From Pseudomonas sp. UFMG81 (GTDB lineage: Bacteria; Pseudomonadota; Gammaproteobacteria; Pseudomonadales; Pseudomonadaceae): 33,681 nt of DNA. Positions 7,730 to 15,233 of the stretch are shown here, piece after piece. The position numbers were made by a program, and so were the translations under genes. The notes below the pieces were generated by a model. The model was not told the DNA's origin. It did not search any database and was given only the letters and a program-made list of their open reading frames with translations. The stretch spans positions 61,010 to 94,690 of the forward strand of contig NZ_JACAFQ010000042.1 in assembly GCF_015354575.1 (NCBI RefSeq), in the 5' to 3' direction. Position 1 is the first letter of the stretch. Each line of letters starts with the position of its first letter.

Positions 7730-8090
7730 CGGACAGTGGAGATCTCACAGGAGAAATTGGCCCGAAACCGATGTGGGAGCCGGCTTGCCGGCGATGCGCC
7801 GCGCGGGCGGCGCTCGATCTTGAGGGCGCTGCAAACCTGTCGGCATGCACCTAGTGAGCTAGATGCGAATCCAAGACAGGCACCTGGGCGTCACACCACT
7901 GGACTTGGATAAGCAGAATTGCGTGGTGGCTGCGGTTGCATGGCGGGAAATCGAGTGAGGGCCCCTAGGTGCCTGTCGGTGTTTTTGCAGCGCCCTTGAG
8001 ACCGAGCGCCGCCCGCGCGGCGCATCGCCGGCAAGCCGGCTCCCACAGTTTGTTTCGGGCCAGTTATGCCTGTGAGGTCTTCACTGTCCG
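7730..8090. repeat. Long imperfect inverted repeat built around REP cores
   Basis: Positions 7730-7835 and 7984-8090 are inverted copies of each other: about 106 bases per arm, roughly 88% identical by eye with one single-base gap, separated by about 148 bases. Each arm contains a REP core (GGGAGCCGGCTTGCCGGCGA) followed by a GCGCCGC-rich hairpin. The identity extends well beyond the REP core on both sides. The unit is larger than an ordinary REP doublet and could fold into one long stem. The spacer carries no convincing gene. This and the next entry account for the whole gap between 7704 and the YcaO promoter. Confidence 0.8.
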
Positions 8091-8237
8091 TCCTGTTGAT
8101 AAGGCGCGATAGCGAGGTGGACCTTGCATTCCTACACAAATAGCATCGGATTTTCCCTGTTTTATGTAGGCCCCTTCCGAAGCACGCATTCGTGGCTTTT
8201 ACACCGTCGAACTGAGGTCTAGTCTCGCCCAGCCGCT

Positions 8238-8412
8238 GTGAAATCAGTGGCCGGGTCTGCAAGCCCGCGCGAAACAACTAGAACAGCACCACCCTCAGTT
8301 ATCGGCGTCAGCGCCGAGCTGTGCGTTATGGTGGCTGCGTACGGGTGGCCTTTGGGCCAGCCGGGCTTTCTCTAGTTGCCCCGGTCTTGCAGGCCCGTAC
8401 GTAGCCGCCACC
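8238..8412 (+). other. Structured element with a possible 45-codon frame
   Basis: Positions 8330-8345 (GGTGGCTGCGTACGGG) pair with 8394-8412 (CCCGTACG-TAGC-CGCCACC), enclosing smaller GC-rich hairpins (GGCC-TTT-GGCC at 8347-8358), so an RNA from here would fold strongly. A GTG-started frame from 8238 to 8375 runs into it (45 residues, ending YGWPLGQPGFL). I recall similar 'GTGGCTGCGTACGGG..GGCC' blocks recurring in Pseudomonas genomes ahead of small genes, but cannot verify it here. It may be a structured leader, a dispersed repeat or a small gene; no function is assigned. Confidence 0.4.
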
Positions 8413-8489
8413 TCTCGACCTGCAAGTGAGCAGGTGGCGATCCAAAGCGCTCGCCCGCCGGCGCGTTACGGGTCGCCCGGCGGCATGCC

Positions 8490-8518
8490 AAGACATTCCT
8501 TGCCGAATCCCGGATAAT
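8490..8518 (+). promoter_or_regulatory. Candidate promoter of the OsmC-YcaO gene
   Basis: AAGACA (8490-8495) and GATAAT (8513-8518) are separated by 17 bases and lie 40 bases before the ATG of the OsmC-YcaO gene, a reasonable sigma-70 type arrangement. The gene itself has no strong Shine-Dalgarno. Confidence 0.4.
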
Positions 8519-8557
8519 ACCCGCCATTTTCCGCCCCGCTTCCTGGTACCCCCTCGC

Positions 8558-10756
8558 ATGGAAATCAAGGTCAATTTTCTCGACAACCTCCGTCTCGAAG
8601 CCAAGTTCGACGACTTCACGGTGATCGCCGACCAGCCGATCCGCTACAAGGGCGACGGCTCGGCCCCGGGGCCGTTCGACTACTTCCTGGCCTCCTCGGC
8701 GCTGTGCGCGGCGTACTTCGTCAAGCTGTACTGCCAGACCCGCGACATCCCCACCGAGAACATCCGCCTGTCGCAGAACAACATCGTCGACCCGGAGAAC
8801 CGCTACAACCAGATCTTCAAGATCCAGGTCGAGCTGCCCGAGGACATCAGCGACAAGGACCGCCAGGGCATCCTGCGCTCCATCGACCGCTGCACCGTGA
8901 AGAAAGTGGTGCAGACCGGCCCCGAGTTCATCATCGAACAGGTCGACAACCTCGACGCCGATGCCCAGGCGCTGCTGATGCCGGTGTCGGACAGCACCAC
9001 CTACATCCCCGGCAAGGACCTGCCGCTGGAGCAGACCATCGCCAACATGTCGGCGATCCTCGCCAACCTGGGGATGAAGATCGAGATCGCCTCGTGGCGC
9101 AACATCGTGCCCAACGTCTGGTCGCTGCACGTGCGCGACGCGCAGTCGCCGATGTGCTTCACCAACGGCAAGGGCGCGACCAAAGAAGCCGCGCTGGCCT
9201 CGGCGCTGGGCGAGTTCATCGAGCGGCTCAACTGCAACTTCTTCTACAACGACCAGTTCTGGGGCGAGGACATCGCCAACGCACCGTTCGTGCACTACCC
9301 CAACGAGCAGTGGTTCAAGCCCGGGCCCAAGGATGCACTGCCGGAAGAGATCCTCGACGAGCACTGCCTGGCGATCTTCAACCCGGATGGCGAGCTGCGT
9401 GGCTCGCACCTGTACGACACCAACTCGGGCAACAAGGAGCGCGGCATCTGCTCGCTGCCGTTCGTGCGCCAGTCCGACGGCGAGACGGTGTACTTCCCGT
9501 CCAACCTGATCGAGAACCTGTACCTGAGCAACGGCATGAGCGCCGGCAACACCCTGGCAGAAGCCCAGGTGCAGTGCCTGTCGGAGATCTTCGAGCGGGC
9601 GGTCAAGCGCGAGATCCTCGAAGGCGAGCTGTGCCTGCCGGACGTGCCGCAGGAGGTGCTGGCCAAGTACCCAGGCATCGTCGCCGGTATCCAGGGGCTG
9701 GAAGAGCAGGGCTTCCCGGTGCTGGTCAAGGATGCCTCGCTGGGCGGTGAGTTCCCGGTGATGTGCGTGACCCTGATGAACCCGCGCACCGGCGGCGTGT
9801 TCGCCTCGTTCGGCGCCCACCCAAGCTTCGAGGTGGCGCTGGAGCGCAGCCTTACCGAACTGCTCCAGGGCCGCAGCTTCGAAGGCCTCAACGACCTGCC
9901 GCAGCCGACCTTCGACAGCCTGGCGCTGACCGAGCCGAACAACTTCGTCGAGCACTTCATCGACTCCAGCGGCGTGGTGTCGTGGCGTTTCTTCGGCGCC
10001 AAGGCCGACTTCGAGTTCGTCGAGTGGGACTTCAGCGGCCACGGCGAGGACTCCAACGTGCAGGAGGCCGACACCCTGTTCGGCATCCTCCAAGACATGG
10101 GCAAGCAGGTGTACATGGCCGTGTACGACGACCTCGGCGCCACTGCCTGCCGCATCCTGGTGCCGGGCTACTCGGAGATCTACCCGGTCGAGGACCTGAT
10201 CTGGGACAACACCAACCGCGCGCTGAACTTCCGCTCGGACATCCTCAACCTGCACACGCTCGACAATCGTTCGCTGAAGCTGCTGCTCAAGCGCCTCGAT
10301 AACGCCGAGGTGGATGACTACACCACCATCACCACGCTGATCGGTGTCGAGTTCGACGACAACACCGTGTGGGGGCAACTGACCATCCTCGAGCTCAAGC
10401 TGTTGATCCACCTGGTGCTGCAGCGCTTCGACGAGGCCAAGGAGCTGGTGGAGATGTTCCTCCAGTTCAACGACAACACCGTCGAGCGCGGCCTGTTCTA
10501 CCAGGCGCTGAATGTGGTGCTGGAGGTGGTGCTGGACGACGAGCTGGAGATGGACGACTACGAGCACAACTTCCGCCGCATGTTCGGCAATGAACGCATG
10601 GACGCCGTGCTGGGCTCGGTGGACGGTAGCGTGCGCTTCCACGGCCTGACGCCAACCAGCATGAAACTCGAAGGCCTGGACCGCCACCTGCGCCTGGTCG
10701 AGAGCTACAAGAAGCTGCATGCGGCGCGGGCCAAGGCGGCCGGGCTGCAAGGCTGA
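8558..10756 (+). CDS. ycaO: OsmC-YcaO fusion protein
   Basis: A 732-residue cytosolic protein. Residues 1 to about 145 are an OsmC-like domain with two candidate redox cysteines, C50 (SSALCAAYFV) and C112 (SIDRCTVKKV). From about residue 147 the protein matches E. coli YcaO as I know it along its full length: IPGKDLPLEQTIA, FTNGKGATKEAALASALGE, SNGMSAGNTLAEAQVQ, ASFGAHPSFEVALERS, then a helical C-terminal region. YcaO enzymes activate amide backbones with ATP; in E. coli YcaO is linked to beta-methylthiolation of ribosomal protein S12 together with RimO, with an unresolved role. The OsmC extension is common in pseudomonads and suggests thiol chemistry. The start chosen (MEIKVNFLDN) begins the OsmC fold; the 44 codons upstream are leader. 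The two Cys-rich micropeptide genes lie just downstream but a terminator-like hairpin intervenes, so a precursor-enzyme relation is only speculative. Confidence 0.93.
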   Translation: MEIKVNFLDNLRLEAKFDDFTVIADQPIRYKGDGSAPGPFDYFLASSALCAAYFVKLYCQTRDIPTENIRLSQNNIVDPENRYNQIFKIQVELPEDISDKDRQGILRSIDRCTVKKVVQTGPEFIIEQVDNLDADAQALLMPVSDSTTYIPGKDLPLEQTIANMSAILANLGMKIEIASWRNIVPNVWSLHVRDAQSPMCFTNGKGATKEAALASALGEFIERLNCNFFYNDQFWGEDIANAPFVHYPNEQWFKPGPKDALPEEILDEHCLAIFNPDGELRGSHLYDTNSGNKERGICSLPFVRQSDGETVYFPSNLIENLYLSNGMSAGNTLAEAQVQCLSEIFERAVKREILEGELCLPDVPQEVLAKYPGIVAGIQGLEEQGFPVLVKDASLGGEFPVMCVTLMNPRTGGVFASFGAHPSFEVALERSLTELLQGRSFEGLNDLPQPTFDSLALTEPNNFVEHFIDSSGVVSWRFFGAKADFEFVEWDFSGHGEDSNVQEADTLFGILQDMGKQVYMAVYDDLGATACRILVPGYSEIYPVEDLIWDNTNRALNFRSDILNLHTLDNRSLKLLLKRLDNAEVDDYTTITTLIGVEFDDNTVWGQLTILELKLLIHLVLQRFDEAKELVEMFLQFNDNTVERGLFYQALNVVLEVVLDDELEMDDYEHNFRRMFGNERMDAVLGSVDGSVRFHGLTPTSMKLEGLDRHLRLVESYKKLHAARAKAAGLQG

Positions 10757-10808
10757 CCGCTGACCGGGCGCTGGCGTAATTGCCGCGCCTGGTCTTAGCT
10801 GTTGCGGG

Positions 10809-10832
10809 GCCGGCGTTTGTATGCCGGCTTTC
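10809..10832 (+). terminator. Terminator-like hairpin after OsmC-YcaO
   Basis: GCCGGC (10809-10814), an 8-base loop, GCCGGC (10823-10828), then TTTCCT. A GC-rich stem followed by a short T-rich run, 52 bases after the YcaO stop and before the first micropeptide gene. Confidence 0.5.
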
Positions 10833-10866
10833 CTATGAAGGACACACTTGGACCATGGAGGTCATG

Positions 10867-11007
10867 ATGAAAAGCAAACTGCTCGCAGCATCGCTGCTGT
10901 TGTGGATGTGCTCGATGACGGCTTACGCCGATTGCGCGGTGCTGGGGCCGCAACCAGACCCCTGCGCAGGCCCGGTACTCGGCCCCACCGAGTGCGTCTG
11001 CCCCTGA
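10867..11007 (+). CDS. Secreted Cys-rich micropeptide 1
   Basis: A 46-residue peptide: a Sec signal peptide (MKSKLLAASLLLWMCSM to AYA, cleavage expected after residue 21) followed by a mature part of about 25 residues with cysteines at mature positions 2, 12, 22 and 24 (C-x9-C-x9-C-x-C) and a repeated V-L-G-P unit (AVLGPQPDP and AGPVLGP). The composition, rich in Pro, Gly and Cys, is typical of small exported peptides that bind metal, form disulfides or are modified. The ATG at 10867 is chosen over those at 10855 and 10864 because GGAGG at 10857-10861 is five bases before it. It has a tandem paralogue 41 bases downstream. The family is not recognised; a signal, metal scavenger or cell-envelope peptide are all possible. 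Confidence 0.65.
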   Translation: MKSKLLAASLLLWMCSMTAYADCAVLGPQPDPCAGPVLGPTECVCP

Positions 11008-11048
11008 GGCGAACAAGGAATGTTGAATCGATGACCAGGAGGTCGCAC

Positions 11049-11186
11049 ATGAATAAGGTAATGCTCGCGGTGCTGTTTTCGTTGGGTTTCTCGCTGACTG
11101 CCCAAGCCGCGTGCCCGGTGTTCGGGCCGGCACCCGACCCATGCGCCGGGCCGGTGTTCGGGCCTTCCACTTGCGTTTGCCCGTAA
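11049..11186 (+). CDS. Secreted Cys-rich micropeptide 2
   Basis: A 45-residue paralogue of the preceding peptide: signal peptide MNKVMLAVLFSLGFSLTAQA (cleavage after residue 20) and a 25-residue mature part with the same four cysteines (C-x9-C-x9-C-x-C), the shared centre PDPCAGPV and the shared end CVCP. About 17 of 25 mature residues are the same and most changes are conservative (L to F). AGGAGG lies six bases before ATG, a strong site. The signal peptides are diverged while the mature parts are conserved, which argues for selection on the peptide. Probably co-transcribed with peptide 1. Confidence 0.7.
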   Translation: MNKVMLAVLFSLGFSLTAQAACPVFGPAPDPCAGPVFGPSTCVCP

Positions 11187-11203
11187 GGTAATCAAGGCCG
11201 CTT

Positions 11204-11440
11204 CGCCACCCATCGCCGGCAAGCCCCACATCAAGGCTTGCATTTCTCCTGTAGGAGCGGCCTTGTGCCGCGAACGGGCCGCAAAGCGGCCCCAGCGATC
11301 TTGGGCGTACTCAAGATCCTGGGGCGCTGCGCACCCCTTTCGCGACACAAGGCCGCTCCTACAGAGGTCTGCGCAAGACAGTTGCTCCTACAAGAGCAGG
11401 CCAGGCTCCGTACCCGTAGGAGCCGGCTTGCCGGCGATGG
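11204..11440. repeat. REP cluster between the micropeptides and the EamA gene
   Basis: A partial REP core (CCATCGCCGGCAAGCC) near 11207 is followed by a large inverted repeat at 11249-11364, in which CTGTAGGAGCGGCCTTGTG at the left is mirrored by CACAAGGCCGCTCCTACAG at the right, and then by a single REP (GTAGGAGCCGGCTTGCCGGC) at 11416-11435. These are the dispersed P. putida-type repetitive palindromes. The rest of the gap to 11768 shows no convincing gene. Confidence 0.8.
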
Positions 11441-11768
11441 CTGCGCAGCAGCCTCAATTCAACATCAGGCTTGCTCAATCTTGTCGCTCGTCGCCACCCG
11501 GGGTGTCGCAATCAGACAAGCACACGTCTTCGCCAATCTGCCAACACCCCCCGCGAACTCGAATAATGGATTCATCGCTCAACCCTGCGCCAAAGGGTGG
11601 TCGATGCACCACTACGAGTAAGCAGCCTCGTCTCACAATTCCAACGCTGCGGCGCCCCGTGCCCCGGACCACCGGCAGGCACCCATAACTAGAAATTCCG
11701 AACAAAACCCAACGCGCGCCTTGCCGTCGACGGCCTACTTGCGCGCGTGCTTGTGAGACTTGACTGCC

Positions 11769-12671
11769 ATGATCGCTACCACCGTTGCCGCCGCCGACTC
11801 GTCGAGCGGCCACCGTAATGCATTGCTGCTCGCCCACCTCGCCGCCGTGCTGTTCGGCCTCACCGGCATCCTCGGCCACCTCATCGACGCCGACGCCAGC
11901 CTGATCACCTTTGGCCGCGCCACCTTCGCCTTCATCGCCCTGGGCTTCGTCGCCGGGCTCAAGGGCACGCGCCTGCTCGATGCGCTGAAGTGGCGCAACC
12001 TGCCGACCCTGACGCTGACCGGTGGCCTGCTGGCCGCCCACTGGCTGACCTTCTTCGTGGCGGTCAAGGTCGGTGGCGTGGCCGTGGCCACCCTTGGTTT
12101 CGCCAGCTTCCCGGCGTTCATCGCACTGATCGACCTGACCGTGTTCCGCGAGCGCATCGGTGCGGTCGAAGCGCTGTTGCTGCTGATGGTCACGGCCGGC
12201 CTGGTGCTGGTGGTGCCGTCGTTCGACCTGCTCGACAGCGGCACCGTCGGCCTGCTGTGGGGCCTGGCCTCGGGCCTGGCGTTCGCCCTGCTGGCGGTGG
12301 CCAACCGCCGCCGCCCGGCGGGCATGAATGCCTTGCAGGTGTCGTTCTGGCAGAACGTGGTGGTGGCCATTGTGGTGGCGCCGCTTGCCTTCAGCCACTT
12401 GCAAAGCAGCAGCCTGAGCTCCGCCGACTGGGTCAACCTGGCCCTGCTGGGGGTGTTCTGCACCGGCCTTTCGCAGTTCCTGTTCGTCAAGAGCCTCGAT
12501 GGCCTGCAGGCGCGCACCGCCGGCATGATCATCGCCCTGGAACCGGTGTACGCCATCGCCTGCGCCTGGTGGTTGTTCGGTGAACAGCCGTCGCTGCGCA
12601 TGGCCGCGGGCGCGCTGCTGATCGTGTTGGCGACGGTGTTCTGCGCCTGGCGCAAGGCGCCGACGCACTAG
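11769..12671 (+). CDS. EamA-family (DMT superfamily) transporter
   Basis: A 300-residue inner-membrane protein with ten predicted helices arranged as two EamA repeats (from about LLAHLAAVLFGLTGILGHL, and again from GLLWGLASGLAFALLAV). The second repeat ends with the typical GLSQFLFVKSLDGLQA and AGMIIALEPVYA segments. EamA proteins export amino acids and other small metabolites; the substrate cannot be told. The ATG at 11769 is chosen over an in-frame TTG three codons earlier. Its stop overlaps the stop of the convergent DoxX gene by four bases, so it is not part of the bufferin operon. Confidence 0.88.
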   Translation: MIATTVAAADSSSGHRNALLLAHLAAVLFGLTGILGHLIDADASLITFGRATFAFIALGFVAGLKGTRLLDALKWRNLPTLTLTGGLLAAHWLTFFVAVKVGGVAVATLGFASFPAFIALIDLTVFRERIGAVEALLLLMVTAGLVLVVPSFDLLDSGTVGLLWGLASGLAFALLAVANRRRPAGMNALQVSFWQNVVVAIVVAPLAFSHLQSSSLSSADWVNLALLGVFCTGLSQFLFVKSLDGLQARTAGMIIALEPVYAIACAWWLFGEQPSLRMAAGALLIVLATVFCAWRKAPTH

Positions 12672-13135
12672 CGCAGGCGCAGCAGCCTGTCCAGCGACAG
12701 CGCACCGGCGCCACGGCCGATCAGCAGCAGAAGCAGCCCGGCCCAGGACAGGTGGGTGGGCCAGGCGTCGGGGTAGACGAACACTTCTATCACCGTGGTC
12801 ATGCCCAGCAAGGCCAGGGCCGACAGCCGGGTGAACAGGCCGAGCACCAGCAGCAGCGGGAACAGGTGCTCGGCGTAGGTCGCCAAGTGCGCCGCCAGCC
12901 ATGGCGACACCAGCGGCAGGGCATAGTCGCTCTGGAACAGCTCGTAGGTGCTGGGGGTGATGGTCAGCAACCCCTCGACCTTGGTGCGGCCGGACAGGAA
13001 GAAGATCGCGGCGATGCCCAGGCGCGCGACAAGGCACAGCACGCTGTCGCTGAGCAGCCCTTGCAGGCGCTCGGCCAGTTGGTTCCAGTGCTGGCGCAGG
13101 CCAGCGGCCGGCGTGGTGGGGTGGCTGATGTCCAT
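12668..13135 (-). CDS. DoxX-family membrane protein of the bufferin operon
   Basis: A 155-residue protein with four predicted helices and the DoxX signature (LVARLGIAAIFFLSGRTKVE, then YAEHLFPLLLVLGLFTRL). DoxX proteins regularly accompany DUF692/DUF2063/DUF2282 genes, as here, where it is the last gene of a four-gene operon, starting ten bases after the DUF2063 gene. The role may be in electron transfer or in handling the exported peptide; neither is shown. Confidence 0.88.
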   Translation of the reverse strand: MDISHPTTPAAGLRQHWNQLAERLQGLLSDSVLCLVARLGIAAIFFLSGRTKVEGLLTITPSTYELFQSDYALPLVSPWLAAHLATYAEHLFPLLLVLGLFTRLSALALLGMTTVIEVFVYPDAWPTHLSWAGLLLLLIGRGAGALSLDRLLRLR

Positions 13136-13145
13136 GGCGGTTCCC

Positions 13146-13901
13146 TCAAGTGAATGACAGTGGACGGAAGGCCCGGGCCTTCATCAGCCGGCCAAGCAGG
13201 TCGCTGAAGTCCAGGTCGGGTTGGGTGTGTTGTGCCACTTGGGCTGCGTGTTCCAGCGCATGCCCGGCGGCGCAGGCGTCGAGAAACGCGCAGCCACCGC
13301 TCGACAGGGGCTGGTGGCGCACGCCATCGGGACCGCCGCTCAACAGCGCGCCTTCACCTGCCCAGGGTTGTTCGCCGAGCCAGGGGCGGCCTTCACGGCT
13401 GCAACGCCACAGGCTGTAGGCCGGGTGCTCAGCGGACCAATGCCAGCGCACGCCGACGCGGGGTTGCAGGTGGCCCTGGTCGAGGTCCGAGGCGGTCATG
13501 CCGGCCAGGTCGGCGAGGGTGAGGGCGGGTTCGTCGTCGGCGCTGAACGCTTGGCACCAGTAGCCGTCCAGGCGTGCGACATCGGCGAGGTAGGGCAGTT
13601 GGTGATGAGGCAGCAGCGCTTCGAGAAATGCCGGAAAAGCCGCACCGTACAGAATCAGCCGGGCATCCTCGGGCGGTGACTGGCGGGCATAGGCGGCGGC
13701 CACCTCCTGCATCCAGTCCGCGCCGACCAGTGTCTGGACACTGGGGAAGTTTGCGCGCAGCGCATCGACGCAGCCGGCCAGCACGGTGTTGCGGTACACC
13801 GCGAACGCGGGCTGCTGCGTCAGGTGGGCCAGTTGGGGTGCCGGCCGCCCCTGCAAGGCATCGGCAAAAGCCATCTGGAACTGACCGAGGGTGAGGTTCA
13901 T
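13146..13901 (-). CDS. DUF2063 partner protein of the MNIO enzyme
   Basis: A 251-residue cytosolic protein. The N-terminal half is the DUF2063 'putative DNA-binding' domain (LGQFQMAFADAL, then FAVYRNTVLAGCVDALRANF and VGADWMQEVAAAYARQ), which in characterised bufferin, MbnC-like and HvfC systems is the recognition partner that presents the precursor peptide to the DUF692 enzyme rather than a DNA-binding protein. Its start overlaps the stop of the DUF692 gene by four bases (ATGA), consistent with a stoichiometric complex. The longer upstream frame is inside the DUF692 gene and is rejected. Confidence 0.9.
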   Translation of the reverse strand: MNLTLGQFQMAFADALQGRPAPQLAHLTQQPAFAVYRNTVLAGCVDALRANFPSVQTLVGADWMQEVAAAYARQSPPEDARLILYGAAFPAFLEALLPHHQLPYLADVARLDGYWCQAFSADDEPALTLADLAGMTASDLDQGHLQPRVGVRWHWSAEHPAYSLWRCSREGRPWLGEQPWAGEGALLSGGPDGVRHQPLSSGGCAFLDACAAGHALEHAAQVAQHTQPDLDFSDLLGRLMKARAFRPLSFT

Positions 13902-14731
13902 GGCAGCGCGCCTGCCTGGTCGAGGATGGCCTGGGCCGTTGCACGCTCGGCGAGCAGTTCGGCGAAGGCGGGTAGCTTGTCGTCGCGCTCGATCAGTGTC
14001 GGGCGCGGGCCGATACGGCTGATCAACTGCTGGTACAGGTGCCACACCGGCTCGGCGATGGTCGCGTCGTGGGAGTCGATCAACAGCGCGCCCTGGGCGT
14101 CTTCGCTGTAACCGGCCAGGTGGATTTCACTGATGGCCGCCGCCGGGAAGCGCGCCAGGTAGTCGTGCGCATCGAAGCCCAGATTGTGGGCGCTCACGAA
14201 GACGTTGTTGACGTCCAGCAGCAGGCTGCAACCGGTACGCCTGGCCAGTTCGGCGAGGAACGCCACCTCGTCCCACTCATGGCCGTCCAGGTGCAGGTAA
14301 TGGCTGGGGTTCTCGATGGCGATGGCGCGCCCCAGGGCATCCTGGGTGCGCTGGATATTGCTGCTGATGCGCGCCAGCGCTTCGTCGCTGCGCGGGAACG
14401 GCAGCAGGTCGGGGTGGTACTGGCCCCGCCAGGTCGACCAGGCCAGGTGTTCGGACACCAGCCGAGGCTGTACCTCATCGACCAACTGGCGCAGGCGACC
14501 CAGGTGTGCGTGGTCAGGCTCGCTGTCGGCCGCCAGCGACAGGGCCACGCCATGCAGCGACAGCGGGTGGCGCTGGGCCACGCGCTGCAGCCAGGCGCGG
14601 CGCGGGCCGCCGACCATGTAGTTCTCCGGGTGCACTTCGAACCACAGGCCCTTGGCGTCGCAGGGCAGGGCCTGTTCGAAGTGCTCGGCCTTCAGGCCCA
14701 GCCCGGCGCCCAGGGGCATGTTCCGGTTCAT
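13898..14731 (-). CDS. DUF692 multinuclear iron oxidase (MNIO, bufferin maturase)
   Basis: A 277-residue TIM-barrel enzyme of the DUF692/MbnB family. Likely metal ligands are visible in order: H60 (LSLHGVALS), E94-H95 (LVSEHLAW), E140-N141 (IAIENPSHY), D173 with N175-N176 (LLDVNNVFVS), H182, E202 and H204 (SEIHLAGY), D219 and H221 (IDSHDATI). These enzymes use a two- or three-iron site and oxygen to modify cysteines of a small precursor, giving oxazolone/thioamide groups in methanobactin or 5-thiooxazoles in bufferins. The precursor lies immediately upstream and the partner immediately downstream. An alternative start at Met5 (14719) cannot be excluded. Confidence 0.93.
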   Translation of the reverse strand: MNRNMPLGAGLGLKAEHFEQALPCDAKGLWFEVHPENYMVGGPRRAWLQRVAQRHPLSLHGVALSLAADSEPDHAHLGRLRQLVDEVQPRLVSEHLAWSTWRGQYHPDLLPFPRSDEALARISSNIQRTQDALGRAIAIENPSHYLHLDGHEWDEVAFLAELARRTGCSLLLDVNNVFVSAHNLGFDAHDYLARFPAAAISEIHLAGYSEDAQGALLIDSHDATIAEPVWHLYQQLISRIGPRPTLIERDDKLPAFAELLAERATAQAILDQAGALP

Positions 14732-14747
14732 GGTCGGCGGCCTCGGC

Positions 14748-15032
14748 TCAGGCTTTGCCTGGGGTGAGCGAGCCCATGCCGTTGGGGGTCTTGATCGAGG
14801 TGCAGGTGCCGGCCGGGACGTTTTTCCAGTGCATGGCGTCGTAGTCCTTCTTGGCACTGCCGGCGCAGGAGGTACCGGCGCCGGCCTTGCAGTCGTTCTT
14901 GCCGGCCATGGCGACGCCGTAGCATTTCTCCATGGCGGCACCAGTGCCGGCGGGTTTGGTGTCGTCGGCCAGGGCGGCGCCGGCCAGGGAAGCCAGGGCC
15001 AGGGCGGCAGCGGTGAGGGCGAGGGTTTTCAT
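14748..15032 (-). CDS. Bufferin-type precursor peptide (DUF2282)
   Basis: A 94-residue exported peptide: signal peptide MKTLALTAAALALASLAG with cleavage near ALA-DD (residue 22), then a mature part with four cysteines C37 (MEKCYGVAMAG), C48 (NDCKAGAG), C56 (TSCAGSA) and C77 (AGTCTSI). This is the DUF2282 family, the precursor type of bufferins: ribosomally made, MNIO-modified, metal-chelating peptides that protect against copper. The central cysteines are the expected modification sites. It is the first gene of the operon, with GGAGAG seven bases before ATG, and is preceded by a sigma-F-like promoter shared with the divergent sigma gene. Confidence 0.93.
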   Translation of the reverse strand: MKTLALTAAALALASLAGAALADDTKPAGTGAAMEKCYGVAMAGKNDCKAGAGTSCAGSAKKDYDAMHWKNVPAGTCTSIKTPNGMGSLTPGKA

Positions 15033-15081
15033 GATGGTCTCTCCGGGGGCTGTGGCCGTGGCGATCTGCCGGCGGCTCATG

Positions 15082-15114
15082 GAGTAGTTCGCGGTGGCCA
15101 CGGCCTGGGTTACA
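15082..15114 (-). promoter_or_regulatory. ECF-type promoter of the bufferin operon
   Basis: Read on the minus strand: TGTAACC (15114-15108), a 16-base spacer, then CGAACTACTC (15091-15082). Transcription would start near 15075, about 43 bases before the bufferin ATG. The same two boxes at the same spacing occur ahead of the divergent sigma gene, and they match the GTAACC / CGAA type I recall for SigF promoters of Caulobacter. Confidence 0.8.
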
Positions 15115-15200
15115 GCTTGTGAAAAAATATTTCTGCATTGCCCACGGCTCACCTACCGTATGAAGGCAGGCACGGCTCGGCAAAAAACAATTCTTGAAGG

Positions 15201-15233
15201 TGTAACCCCGGCGGCTCATGCAACGAACTACTC
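15201..15233 (+). promoter_or_regulatory. ECF-type promoter of the sigma/anti-sigma pair
   Basis: TGTAACC (15201-15207), a 16-base spacer, then CGAACTACTC (15224-15233), identical in both boxes and spacing to the bufferin promoter. It implies autoregulation by the sigma factor. The -10 box lies downstream of the first possible ATG (15218) of the sigma gene, so that ATG would not be on a transcript from this promoter. Confidence 0.75.

Noticed and set aside
8372..10750. A 792-codon open frame on the minus strand across the YcaO gene
   Set aside because: It is the antisense shadow of a well-supported gene; its translation is low-complexity (rich in Val, Leu, Gln, His, Asp, Glu) and has no domain.
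8558..11186. YcaO plus micropeptides as an azole-forming RiPP cluster
   Set aside because: This YcaO is the housekeeping E. coli type, lacks a partner cyclodehydratase/E1-like protein, and a terminator-like hairpin separates it from peptides that carry Sec signals instead of leader peptides.
11204..11440. Possible CRISPR array
   Set aside because: The repeats are REP palindromes in alternating orientation with irregular spacing; there are no uniform spacers and no cas genes.
11475..13037. A 520-codon minus-strand frame spanning the EamA gene and part of DoxX
   Set aside because: It mixes intergenic and antisense sequence; the EamA and DoxX genes explain the region.
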